Below are positions 6,503 through 14,257 of a stretch of 33,729 nucleotides of DNA, piece by piece; position 1 is the first letter of the stretch; each line of letters begins with the position of its first letter. Made by a program: the position numbers and the translations under genes. The notes under the pieces are model-generated. The model saw nothing but the letters and a program-made list of their open reading frames with translations, made no database searches and was not told the origin of the DNA. Origin of the DNA: Candidatus Saccharibacteria bacterium UBA5145 (lineage in GTDB: Bacteria; Patescibacteriota; Saccharimonadia; Saccharimonadales; UBA4665); assembly GCA_002413865.1 (NCBI GenBank), contig DHXX01000013.1:821-34549 (forward strand). Reading direction: 5' to 3'.

Positions 6503-8110
6503 TTAGACTTCGATGGGAGAGTGCGATACGACGTCGTCACTGGCGGCGCTGGGTAGGCTATGGGTTGACGTGCGGAGGGGCGCTTCGCGCAGGGTCAGAG
6601 CGACCACGAAGGCCGCCAACGCAAACGGGATACCAATCAAAAACATATCATGGAATGAATGGACGTAGGCCTGCAATATGTCTTGGCGGATGAGGGGCGC
6701 GACGTGTTGTAGCTGCGACGTGCCGTTGGCCGTGATACCAGCCGCGGTCAAACCGTGACCGGTAGCTGCCGGCAAAGCCTGTTGCAAGTGGTGCGTTAAG
6801 CGTGAAATCAAGACGGTTCCAAACACTGCGCCCCCCAGAGAACTGCCAATACTGCGGAAGAACGTCGTGCTGGACGTCGCCGTCCCGAGTTCGGAGCGCT
6901 TGACCGAGTTCTGGACAGCCAGCGTCGTCACTTGCATGAAGGCGCCCAGCCCCATGCCGAGGATCACCATCCACACCGAGAGCTCCGTTTGACTAGTCGT
7001 CAAGGAAACGTGACTGAATAGCCACATACCCAAGGCCAGCATCAGAGTTCCGAATATCGGGAAGGGTTTGTAGCGGCCGAACTTACTGATTAGCCGGCCA
7101 GAAACTATCGAGGCACCCATCATGCCAACCATCAATGGGATCATGAGCAGCCCGGACTTAGTCGGCGAGTAGCCGCGGACGACTTGCTGGTATTGGGGGA
7201 TGTAGAGGATAGTCGCGAACATGGCGATACCAGTCAGCAGCGATAGCATAACCGAGGAGCGAAAGATATCGTTCTTAAACAGCTGCATCGGTATGATCGG
7301 TTCACTGGCCCGCCGTTCCCAGAAGACAAAGGCTGTACCAAAGATAACGGCGCTGGCAATCAGTCCGCTAATTTGGACGCTGGCCCAGGGGTAGGTCACG
7401 CCGGCCCAGACCGACACGAGTATCAAACTAACGACCGATACGGTCATTAGCAGCGCCCCCGTATAGTCAATCTTGTGTTGGCGGCGGAAGACGGGTAGGT
7501 GCAGACGGGTGGCGACGACAGCTAGCGCCAATAGCCCCAGCGGTATATTGATATAGAAGATCCAGCGCCAACCGGCAATGCCGAAAACCGAGTTGGTAGC
7601 GGCAAAAAAGCCGCCCAGCAACGGGCCGATGATGCTGGCTACGCCAAAGACGGCCCCAAAGAAACCTTGATATTTACCGCGTTGCCGGGGGGCGATAACG
7701 TCACCGACGATAGCCAGAACGAGGCTCATCAAGCCGCCGCCGCCGATACCTTGCAAGGCCCGGAAAAAGACGAGCTGGTCCATATTCTGGCTCAGGCCGC
7801 ACAGCGCGGAGCCGATCAGAAACAGGACGATCGATAATTGGAACAATTTTTTGCGGCCAAACAAGTCGCCGAGTTTACCGAATATCGGGGTCACAATGGC
7901 GCTGGTAAGTAAATAGGAAGTGGCCACCCAAGAATATTTATTGAGCCCGTGCAAGTCGACGGCGATCTTGGGGAGGGCAGTCGAAACGATCGTCTGGTCG
8001 AGGGCCGACAGGAGCATGGCCAGCATCAGTGCCCCCATGACGACCATTATCTCGGCGTGGGAGCGTTCGCCGTCATGAGCAACGGTCGGTGAGTTAACAG
8101 CTTTAGTCAT
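6503..8110 (-). CDS. DHA2-family (EmrB/QacA-type) MFS drug transporter
   Basis: A 535-residue integral membrane protein of the 14-helix DHA2 group, proton-coupled exporters of lipophilic compounds. Visible marks are [14 protein letters not shown] in TM1 (the D1 motif of DHA2 proteins), [11 protein letters not shown] in the TM2-TM3 loop (MFS motif A), [15 protein letters not shown] in TM4, and [14 protein letters not shown] in TM5 (antiporter motif C). It lies 19 bases after marR on the same strand, with AAAGGA 8 bases before the ATG. The pair is a standard repressor-efflux operon. The substrate is unknown. Family assignment is certain. Confidence 0.93.
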   Translation of the reverse strand: MTKAVNSPTVAHDGERSHAEIMVVMGALMLAMLLSALDQTIVSTALPKIAVDLHGLNKYSWVATSYLLTSAIVTPIFGKLGDLFGRKKLFQLSIVLFLIGSALCGLSQNMDQLVFFRALQGIGGGGLMSLVLAIVGDVIAPRQRGKYQGFFGAVFGVASIIGPLLGGFFAATNSVFGIAGWRWIFYINIPLGLLALAVVATRLHLPVFRRQHKIDYTGALLMTVSVVSLILVSVWAGVTYPWASVQISGLIASAVIFGTAFVFWERRASEPIIPMQLFKNDIFRSSVMLSLLTGIAMFATILYIPQYQQVVRGYSPTKSGLLMIPLMVGMMGASIVSGRLISKFGRYKPFPIFGTLMLALGMWLFSHVSLTTSQTELSVWMVILGMGLGAFMQVTTLAVQNSVKRSELGTATSSTTFFRSIGSSLGGAVFGTVLISRLTHHLQQALPAATGHGLTAAGITANGTSQLQHVAPLIRQDILQAYVHSFHDMFLIGIPFALAAFVVALTLREAPLRTSTHSLPSAASDDVVSHSPIEV

Positions 8111-8129
8111 TTAAGAAATCCTTTGGTGG

Positions 8130-8603
8130 TTATTTGTTGAGGGTTGGTTTGTATTGTTGGCTGAGGTCAGCACTAAAGCGTTGAAAAAGATTGATAAATT
8201 GTTGTCGATCGGCGCTTGGCCAATCCTGGAGAGCGGCTTCTAGAATTTGGCGCTGGGCGGTAGCGATTTTTCGAGCGACAATCCGGCCTTTTTCGGTGAT
8301 CCGGAGGCTAAAGGCTCGGCCGTCTTTGGTGTCGCGTTCACGATAGACCAAGCCGGCTAGTTCGAGCTGTTGGGCTTTGCGCGTGATTGACGGGGCTTCG
8401 ACGCCAAGCCGTTCGGCCAAGTCGTGCAAGCGCCAATTGCCGGGTTCGGCGACTAGCAGTCGCAGCATGGTCGCGCCAGGCCGATCGATGGTCAAGTCGG
8501 CCCGGGCACTGAGCGCTGCCCAGGATTGGGGCCGTTTCATCGTTTGGACTAAGTTGCGCATCGCGGCGTCCAAGTCGGCGATGTCCTGCCCGAGGTCAGT
8601 CAT
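8130..8603 (-). CDS. MarR-family transcriptional regulator
   Basis: A 157-residue winged-helix MarR protein. The DNA-binding part spans about residues 50-110: LHDLAERLGVEAPSITRKAQQLELAGLVYRERD, then DGRAFSLRITEKGR, the typical wing ending in a conserved D-x-R. The flanking helices would form the dimer and ligand-binding interface. It is encoded directly upstream of an MFS exporter, so it most likely represses both genes until a small ligand binds. A 17-bp palindrome lies in its own promoter (8622-8638). The ATG is 7 bases from the -10, giving a leaderless message. Confidence 0.93.
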   Translation of the reverse strand: MTDLGQDIADLDAAMRNLVQTMKRPQSWAALSARADLTIDRPGATMLRLLVAEPGNWRLHDLAERLGVEAPSITRKAQQLELAGLVYRERDTKDGRAFSLRITEKGRIVARKIATAQRQILEAALQDWPSADRQQFINLFQRFSADLSQQYKPTLNK

Positions 8604-8610
8604 GACTCTC

Positions 8611-8639
8611 AGTATAAATAATTACTTACGCTAAGTAAA
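8611..8639 (-). promoter_or_regulatory. marR promoter with overlapping MarR operator
   Basis: On the reverse strand the -10 is TATACT (8616-8611) and a weak -35 TTTACT lies at 8639-8634, with a 17-base spacer. A perfect palindrome TTACTTA-CGC-TAAGTAA (8622-8638) fills the spacer and -35. This is the expected size and position for MarR autorepression. Confidence 0.75.
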
Positions 8640-8646
8640 TAGTTTT

Positions 8647-9111
8647 CTATAAGTTTGATAATTCTTTCGGATCATCGGAGTGTTTAGGGGCTTGGAGAGC
8701 GTTATCGGCTGAAGGGGTAGGATTTGGCGGGGCTTGCAATCGACTAGTCACGGCCGGCTGAGCCGCCGCCGAAGCGCGCGTATCGCCGATGCCATTTCCG
8801 CTCGGAGTGAAGGCGCCTTCGGAAACGGTCACCGCTAGGGGCGCCAGTTTGGCTGGAGTTGGCGGCGCGAATTGGAGGGCGGACAGATCGGCCACCTGAG
8901 CGGTTTTAGTAACTTGCCGGGTGGTCGGGGTACTAGACTTGTCGGTCAGAGGCGCTACATGCAGCTGCACATAACCAATCGTAAAGAGGACGGCCACCAA
9001 TATCGGCAGCGTGACAACCAGTCCGCGGACGTTGCCGGCAGCCGCCGCCGGCAACTCTGGTGTCGTCGGCGCGGTCGATTTAACTGTTGATTTAGATTTA
9101 GCTTTTGCCAT
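8647..9111 (-). CDS. Single-pass membrane protein with Pro/Ala-rich exterior, unknown
   Basis: A 154-residue protein I do not recognise. It has a Lys/Ser/Thr-rich cytoplasmic start (MAKAKSKSTVKST), one membrane segment at about residues 29-48 (GLVVTLPILVAVLFTIGYV), and about 100 low-complexity Pro/Ala/Thr residues that would face outward. There is no cysteine and no clear domain. It could be a cell-wall-spanning spacer or a scaffold, but this is inference from composition only. An extended -10 (TGC-TAGACT) lies at 9135-9127. Its stop is only 43 bases from the marR start, on the same strand. Confidence 0.6.
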   Translation of the reverse strand: MAKAKSKSTVKSTAPTTPELPAAAAGNVRGLVVTLPILVAVLFTIGYVQLHVAPLTDKSSTPTTRQVTKTAQVADLSALQFAPPTPAKLAPLAVTVSEGAFTPSGNGIGDTRASAAAQPAVTSRLQAPPNPTPSADNALQAPKHSDDPKELSNL

Positions 9112-9126
9112 ATGTGCTACCGTTCA

Positions 9127-9135
9127 GTCTAGCAC
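9127..9135 (-). promoter_or_regulatory. Extended -10 of the anchored-protein gene
   Basis: TGC-TAGACT on the reverse strand, 15 bases before the ATG at 9111. Confidence 0.4.
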
Positions 9136-9258
9136 ACGCCGCCGCCAGCCACGAGACTTTAACCCCATTATCGCAGTAATCAACACATCACATTACAGCG
9201 TTACGACTTTCAAGCTACCAAAACGGTAAATACTTATCGGTTTGTTATTTTGTGGGGG

Positions 9259-10653
9259 CTAAAGGTTCTGATCTTTTAGGTTTAGGTTGAAACGCGTACC
9301 GTTGGTCGGCGAGCTTGTCACCTTTATAGTGCCGTGGAAATCCTCTTCGGCAAATTGCTTGACCAGCGCCAACCCGATACCTAGGTTTTGGTGCTGGTCG
9401 GGCTTGGTAGTATAAAAAGGTTCAAAAATCTTAGGCAAAGCCGCCTCCGTGATGCCCTCTCCCCAATCAACCACACTACACCGTAACCAAGCACCGTTAC
9501 GACTGATCGTAATTTCGACCGGTCGACTACCGGACGGCTCGGATCTGGCGGAGGCATCAATTGCGTTCGCAATCAGGTTGGCGGTGAGTTGACTGAACTT
9601 GACCGCATCGCCCGTTAGGCTGTGGGTGGCAGTAAGATTTAAGTTTACTTTGACGTTCGCTTGCCGAGCCCGCGGTTGCAAACTTCGAAGTACTTGATTG
9701 AGTTCGCTGCGCACGCAGAACGTCGTAATTTCACCCTGCCCCTTTAGTTGTTTGCGAGCGGACTCAACGTAACGTTCGATGTGTTTTAAATTCTTGCGGG
9801 CTTGCCACACTAACCCTGGATATCGTCTATCATCAATCAGTTGTAAGCTTAGGCTGGCCGCCGTCAACGGGTTTGCCACCTCGTGTAATAAATTGGCGCT
9901 TAAACGGCCAAACTCTGCAAACCGGCGGAGCTCCATTAAATGCAGCAGTTGAGTTTCTTCAAGCTGTTGCGTCCGTTCGTTGACTTTAATTTCCAAATTA
10001 GCGCGCTCGCGGGCTAAAGCCGCTTCTGATTCGCGAGCTCTGCATAGCGAGCGGTCGATCTCTCGATCGGACAACCATGAAACTAGCCCGATAATCATCA
10101 GCACGATGATATAGCCGATCGCGTCACCTTCATAGAATGGTTTTGATTGCCAGTCCGTGTTGGGCTGCAGGCTGCCATGGACTTGCAGGTAACCAACGGT
10201 TGGAATTAATACCATGGCGATGCTCATAAACACCAACTTGGCTCGGGCGCTCAATAGAACACTGGCGATAACAACGATCAGAGCGTACAACAACTGCACC
10301 TGCGGTAGCATAAAGCTCCATTGCAGGGTTAGCTTGGCCGCCACGAGGGCCAGTAGGAGGATGAAAACGTTACTCGCGAGTTTATAGTGGCCCCGCCGAG
10401 AGGTGTAGGGCAGGCTAATCGCAAAACCGCTAAACAACAAGGTGATAATAAACGAATTGCGATAGTGGGGAATGGATTGCGACCAGAAATCTATGCCACT
10501 ATCGGCCAGGGCGATAACGGCCGCGCCGATTAAGCCGACGAGCAGGACGTTGAGTATGTATTCTTTGCGGCGCTGATCCGACTCTTGCTGGTGAGGCTCA
10601 AGCAATTGACTGGGTGTGATGCGGAAATAGTGGGGTGGGTAAATGAGTCTCAT
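9259..10653 (-). CDS. Membrane sensor histidine kinase
   Basis: A 464-residue kinase. The first 200 residues hold about six membrane helices with no obvious extracellular sensor domain, so the signal may be sensed in or near the membrane. A coiled segment (residues 200-240) leads to the phosphoacceptor box GRLSANLLHEVANPLTAAS with His257. The HEVxNP form places it in the HisKA subgroup with this motif. The ATP-binding domain shows NLIANAIDAS (N box), VDWGEGI (G1), FEPFYTT (F) and GIGLALV (G2). It follows its partner response regulator after 174 bases. No Shine-Dalgarno is obvious before the ATG. Confidence 0.93.
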   Translation of the reverse strand: MRLIYPPHYFRITPSQLLEPHQQESDQRRKEYILNVLLVGLIGAAVIALADSGIDFWSQSIPHYRNSFIITLLFSGFAISLPYTSRRGHYKLASNVFILLLALVAAKLTLQWSFMLPQVQLLYALIVVIASVLLSARAKLVFMSIAMVLIPTVGYLQVHGSLQPNTDWQSKPFYEGDAIGYIIVLMIIGLVSWLSDREIDRSLCRARESEAALARERANLEIKVNERTQQLEETQLLHLMELRRFAEFGRLSANLLHEVANPLTAASLSLQLIDDRRYPGLVWQARKNLKHIERYVESARKQLKGQGEITTFCVRSELNQVLRSLQPRARQANVKVNLNLTATHSLTGDAVKFSQLTANLIANAIDASARSEPSGSRPVEITISRNGAWLRCSVVDWGEGITEAALPKIFEPFYTTKPDQHQNLGIGLALVKQFAEEDFHGTIKVTSSPTNGTRFNLNLKDQNL

Positions 10654-10722
10654 GGATGTAGGAGTGCCTGGTAATAACTAACCAACGACAAGTGTAAAGC
10701 GCTATTCTATGGTCGGGCCACG

Positions 10723-10792
10723 GGCCAAATTGCTCGGCCAGCGACTTGTCACCAATTGGGCCGGCTACTGTGTGACTGGGCGGATCAGTCAC
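10723..10792 (-). other. Two inverted repeats between response regulator and kinase genes
   Basis: GGCCAAATTG (10723-10732) pairs with CAATTGGGCC (10753-10762) with one mismatch. GTGACTG (10772-10778) pairs perfectly with CAGTCAC (10786-10792). Both lie in the 174-base gap of the operon, where they could stabilise or attenuate the message. Confidence 0.4.
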
Positions 10793-10827
10793 TAATGTTT
10801 CGAACAATGATTACGGCGCAGTCCCCC

Positions 10828-11523
10828 TCATAGTTTTTTGCTATTTTGACTAGCAATTTCTAATTTGTAACCAAAGCCATGGACCGTCTTGATCAGGGGA
10901 GTGTCAAAGGGGCGGTCAATTTTATCGCGTAGATACTTGATGTGTACGTCGATGGTATTGGTCCAGGGGTCTTCGTTTTCGCGCCAGGCGTGGCTAGTCA
11001 GAGTGTCGCGCGTCACGACGCTGCCGGCATGTTGCATCAAGCATTCGAGGATTGCAAATTCTTTGCGGCGGAGCTTGATGAGTTGATCTGCCCGAGTGAC
11101 GTGGTGGGTATCGCTGTCGAGGGTCAAGTCGCCGGTCTTTAGCTGGCGTTGGCGCGGGCGACCACTGTCTGATCGACGGGTCAGTACTCGGACCCGAGCT
11201 TTGAGTTCACCCAAGCTAAAGGGTTTTGTAAGATAATCATCGGCACCGGCATCGAGCAGATTTACTTTGCTAAGAACCTTACACTCGCCGGTCAGTATCA
11301 AAATGGGGGTCACGTGGTCCGCCCGTCGTAAGCGTTCGCACACCGCGAAGCCGGTCATGTCCGGCAGATTTAGGTCGAGCAGGATAACATCGTAATGGTA
11401 GGTATTGGCTTTGTGGAGACCACCGGTACCGGTGTAGGCGACGTCTAGCTCGTAGGTGTTGGCGAGGGCATGAGCGAGAGCAGTCGTAATGCCGCGGTCG
11501 TCTTCGATAAGTAGGAGTTTCAT
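10828..11523 (-). CDS. OmpR/PhoB-family response regulator
   Basis: A 231-residue two-domain regulator. The receiver (residues 1-118) has the acidic pair E7/D8/D9, phosphoacceptor Asp50 in VILLDLNLPD, a Thr in LILTGE and Lys in ADDYLTKPF. The C-terminal winged helix (about 130-225) reads LRRKEFAILECLMQHAGSVVTRDTL, then NTIDVHIKYLRDKID and IKTVHGFGYKL, as in OmpR/PhoB DNA-binding domains. It is encoded just before the histidine kinase and is probably phosphorylated by it. The ATG is 6 bases after an AATACT -10, so the message appears leaderless. A tandem TTATTAAA repeat overlaps the -35 region and may be its own binding site. Confidence 0.95.
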   Translation of the reverse strand: MKLLLIEDDRGITTALAHALANTYELDVAYTGTGGLHKANTYHYDVILLDLNLPDMTGFAVCERLRRADHVTPILILTGECKVLSKVNLLDAGADDYLTKPFSLGELKARVRVLTRRSDSGRPRQRQLKTGDLTLDSDTHHVTRADQLIKLRRKEFAILECLMQHAGSVVTRDTLTSHAWRENEDPWTNTIDVHIKYLRDKIDRPFDTPLIKTVHGFGYKLEIASQNSKKL

Positions 11524-11529
11524 GTCGTC

Positions 11530-11570
11530 AGTATTACTAATAAATCTTAAATAATTATTAAATTATTAAA
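11530..11570 (-). promoter_or_regulatory. Response regulator promoter with tandem TTATTAAA boxes
   Basis: AATACT (11535-11530 on the reverse strand) is the likely -10. On the plus strand TTATTAAA occurs twice in tandem (11555-11562, 11563-11570), over the -31 to -47 region, where OmpR-family proteins often bind direct repeats. Their binding here is not shown. Confidence 0.45.
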
Positions 11571-11698
11571 AAATAGTGATATTTCATCATAACATGCTTA
11601 TGCTTTTAACAGATTGCAATTTTCTAAATACGTATCCAAAATAAGCGCGGGCATAAGCGGTATTTAATAATTTAACCTTTGATTGAGAGCCATTCAGT

Positions 11699-11759
11699 AA
11701 TTAGGAAGTAGGGGCGAACGGCTGTAGCGGTTTTCCGGTTCCTAATTCCTAATTCCTAT
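11699..11759. repeat. Heptamer repeat with inverted copy
   Basis: TTCCTAA, TTCCTAA, TTCCTAT in tandem (11739-11745, 11746-11752, 11753-11759), preceded by the inverted copy AATTAGGAA (11699-11707). They can form a 9-bp stem with about a 31-base loop, in the gap downstream of the helicase. Confidence 0.7.
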
Positions 11760-11770
11760 TTCTTTTAGAA

Positions 11771-11800
11771 AACACCCGATAAGAAAACTTATCGGGTGTT
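11771..11800 (-). terminator. Intrinsic terminator of the DEAD-box helicase
   Basis: A perfect 13-bp stem, AACACCCGATAAG (11771-11783) with CTTATCGGGTGTT (11788-11800), a 4-base loop, and on the reverse strand a 3' TTTTCT run. It lies 22 bases after the helicase stop. Confidence 0.88.
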
Positions 11801-11822
11801 AGGTGTGAGACTTCCGGGGTGC

Positions 11823-13028
11823 TTAGCGTTCGATGAACGTCAGGGCGTTGCCGGTTTTACCGGCTCGGCCGGCTCGACCGATGCGGTGGACATAGTCTTG
11901 GTACGACTGTGGTGTCGAGTAGTTAATGACGTGGGTGATATCCTTAACGTCAATACCGCGGGCCGCGACATCGGTGGCAACCAGCACAGTTATATTGCTG
12001 CGCTTGAAGCTATCGAGCGACCGCTGGCGTTGCGATTGCGACTTACCACCGTGGATGGCGTCGGCGCGGAAGCCGCGCTCAATCAATTCCTGGCTGAGGC
12101 GTTCAACGCTGCGTTGGGTGTCGTCAAAAACGAGGGCTTTCATGCCGACGGTGTTGACGAGCAAGTCGTGCAGTTTTTCGATCTTTTCGTGGTGTGAACC
12201 ATAGCGGACGACGTCTTGTTCTACGTTGTCACTAGTCTCGCTAGTCTTAACGTAGATGTTGATGGGGTTGTTCATGAAGGTTTCGACCAAACCCTTGACG
12301 CGGTTGTCGAGCGTCGCCGAGAAGAAGAATGACTGGCGATCCCGGGCACAGTTGCTCAGAATTTCGCGGATGTCGTCGATGAAGCCCATGTCGAGCATTC
12401 GGTCAGCTTCGTCGAGAACGACGAGGTCAACGTCGCCCAGCTTGAGGCTGCCGCGTTCCATGTGGTCTTTGATGCGTCCGGGAGTACCGATGACGATTTG
12501 CGGGTTGGCCCGTAAATCGCGCAGTTGTGGCCCCATGGCGGTGCCGCCGATCAGGAGGGCGCCGGCTAGGCCGCTACCCTTAGCGAAGGTTCGACACTCG
12601 TCTTCGATTTGTTGAGCCAACTCGCGAGTTGGTGCCATGATCAAAACCCGTGAGCCGGGATTAGTCATGAGTTTGTGCAGGACGGGCAGCGCAAAAGCCA
12701 CCGTTTTACCGGTGCCGGTGTTAGCGATACCGATAACGTCTTGGCCGGTTAGTCCCAAGGGGATAGCCTGGTCTTGAATCGGGGTCGGGGCGGTGTAGCC
12801 CTTAGCGATAACGTTGCGCTGAATTAAGTCATGTAACTCAAAGTCTGCAAAAGCGTGTTCTGGTGTAAAAGAGTCGGCCTGTACAGGGATAGCAGCTTTA
12901 ATAAACCGAGAAGTGAGGATGTTTTCCTTTTTCGGACCGCGCTTGGCGCCCCGACTAAAGTTGTTGTTAGAACGAAATGAGCTAGGACGGCCAGAGCCGC
13001 GGCGCTTACTGTAGTCTGTATAAGGCAT
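11823..13028 (-). CDS. DEAD-box ATP-dependent RNA helicase (RhlE-like)
   Basis: A 401-residue helicase that unwinds RNA, probably in ribosome assembly or cold adaptation. Motifs in order are: Q motif region (PTPIQDQAIP), ANTGTGKT (motif I), PTRELAQQ (Ia), TPGR (Ib), VLDEADRMLD (II), FFSATL (III), then ATDVAARGID (V) and HRIGRAGRAGKTG (VI). The N-terminal 45 residues are basic, Arg/Ser/Asn-rich and likely disordered. The protein stops soon after motif VI at ALTFIER, with almost none of the usual C-terminal extension. AAAGGA lies 11 bases before the ATG, and a hairpin occupies the 5' leader. A strong terminator follows. Confidence 0.94.
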   Translation of the reverse strand: MPYTDYSKRRGSGRPSSFRSNNNFSRGAKRGPKKENILTSRFIKAAIPVQADSFTPEHAFADFELHDLIQRNVIAKGYTAPTPIQDQAIPLGLTGQDVIGIANTGTGKTVAFALPVLHKLMTNPGSRVLIMAPTRELAQQIEDECRTFAKGSGLAGALLIGGTAMGPQLRDLRANPQIVIGTPGRIKDHMERGSLKLGDVDLVVLDEADRMLDMGFIDDIREILSNCARDRQSFFFSATLDNRVKGLVETFMNNPINIYVKTSETSDNVEQDVVRYGSHHEKIEKLHDLLVNTVGMKALVFDDTQRSVERLSQELIERGFRADAIHGGKSQSQRQRSLDSFKRSNITVLVATDVAARGIDVKDITHVINYSTPQSYQDYVHRIGRAGRAGKTGNALTFIER

Positions 13029-13053
13029 AAAAATAGAATCCTTTGTTATGTAT

Positions 13054-13093
13054 TAGTTACTGGCGATTGTCGGCAATGAAAATCGAGTAACTA
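13054..13093 (-). promoter_or_regulatory. Hairpin in the helicase 5' leader
   Basis: TAGTTACT (13054-13061) pairs with AGTAACTA (13086-13093). Inside it CGAT (13064-13067) pairs with ATCG (13082-13085). The structure starts about 25 bases before the helicase ATG and could control its translation or stability. Function is inferred from position only. Confidence 0.4.
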
Positions 13094-13191
13094 GTGTACA
13101 AAACCCGGATTCATCTATAACAATACTTTAACAGTAGCATAATCAAGACGGTAATGCAAGACTTATAGCGCACTAAGGGCTCGCTTAAGCA

Positions 13192-13234
13192 TGTGACAGA
13201 AGTCACAAAAGCAGTCAAAGGTATGGAGTATAAT
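13192..13234 (+). promoter_or_regulatory. CRP-type operator at class II position plus -10
   Basis: TGTGACAGAAGTCACA (13192-13207) is a perfect 6+4+6 palindrome and an exact match to the CRP consensus TGTGA-N6-TCACA. A perfect TATAAT follows at 13229-13234. The palindrome centre is 29.5 bp upstream of the -10, equal to position -41.5, the class II activator position. An overlapping second TATAAT lies at 13234-13239. Confidence 0.8.
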
Positions 13235-13282
13235 ATAATTCACTAATCATAAGTAGGCTCTAAATTTATAGGTTGGCAATAG

Positions 13283-14257
13283 ATGTTACGACGATACAAC
13301 GGCCGAAAAGCTTTGAAATCTTCATCCCTCGTCTACGCTGTGGCCTTCGCCGCGGCCATCCTACTCGTCGCTGTCACCGCTATCTCTGCCAAGAGTCTGT
13401 CGGGTACGCCCGACGGTTCGTTTCAGAATTTAATGATCCGGCTATCCATAAGTGTCGTCGAAGTGGTTTTATGGTTGATTGCTTTCCACTGTGCCGTACG
13501 GTTCAAGCGCTACGCGAATAGTATTAAACAGAGCAAAGACGGCAAAAGCCTCGGTTACGTCGCCAATGGCTTGCTATTATTGGTTGCCTATATCGTCGCC
13601 CTTGGTTTGAGTGTCGTCCTCCTCGATTTAGTCCGCGACGCGCCATATCGGAATATGGCTATTGCGGCAAAGGGCTATCTGCCGCTGGGCATTGCCTTGG
13701 CGTCCAGCCTCTATCTCTACGTTGGGTCCCGACGACTGGCCGGACTGGTCGGTTCAAAAGGGCGAAATCATCGTCGCGAGCAGGGCTATAAAGTTTTGTT
13801 TGGGATTTTTGCGTTGCTCTTTGCGATAAATTTCTACCTACACGCCACCCAGGTCAGGGGAGATTACGGCATGCCACGCTTTACGTTTCCCATTAATATC
13901 CTTATGTTTAGCTATCTGCTCCCCTCGATCGTTATGTGGGCGCTCGGGCTTTTGGCCTGCGCGAATCTTGCCTGGTATGCGCGCCATACGCCAGGAACGA
14001 TTTACAAAAGGCTGTTCCGCAACCTTTACCAGGGTATTTTGACGGTCCTGCTCAGCATCTTTATGTTCCAACTGCTCCTTATTTCTCCGCTAGTCTTCAT
14101 CGGGATGAGTAGTGGTATCATGATGATCTACGGCATCCTGTTCATGGCGATATTCGGCTTCGTGCTGGTTTATCGGGGTGCTCAAAAGCTCGCAAAACTA
14201 GAAGCAGTCGACGGGGCATCCGCAAGTCCCGCTCAACTTCGTTCTGTCGCTGTCTAA
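13283..14257 (+). CDS. Multi-pass membrane protein, function unknown
   Basis: A 324-residue protein I do not recognise, with about eight predicted membrane helices: near residues 15-37, 50-70, 93-116, 128-148, 168-186, 202-228, 250-272 and 276-300. Loops are short and basic; the longest (about 73-90 and 150-167) carry clustered Lys/Arg and are probably cytoplasmic. No catalytic motif or binding signature is visible. It is a single gene with a near-perfect CRP-type site at -41.5, so it is likely controlled by the regulator at 23238. Its TAA shares bases with the TAG of pgi on the other strand. A channel, sensor or transporter role is possible but unsupported. Confidence 0.75.
   Translation: MLRRYNGRKALKSSSLVYAVAFAAAILLVAVTAISAKSLSGTPDGSFQNLMIRLSISVVEVVLWLIAFHCAVRFKRYANSIKQSKDGKSLGYVANGLLLLVAYIVALGLSVVLLDLVRDAPYRNMAIAAKGYLPLGIALASSLYLYVGSRRLAGLVGSKGRNHRREQGYKVLFGIFALLFAINFYLHATQVRGDYGMPRFTFPINILMFSYLLPSIVMWALGLLACANLAWYARHTPGTIYKRLFRNLYQGILTVLLSIFMFQLLLISPLVFIGMSSGIMMIYGILFMAIFGFVLVYRGAQKLAKLEAVDGASASPAQLRSVAV

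Noticed and set aside
6337..6693. 118-residue forward frame
   Set aside because: It runs through the sodX/MFS terminator hairpin and into the antisense of the MFS gene; no family pattern or ribosome site.
11823..13028. Helicase as a truncated pseudogene
   Set aside because: All DEAD-box motifs are intact, and a terminator follows 22 bases after the stop; the short C-terminus looks natural.
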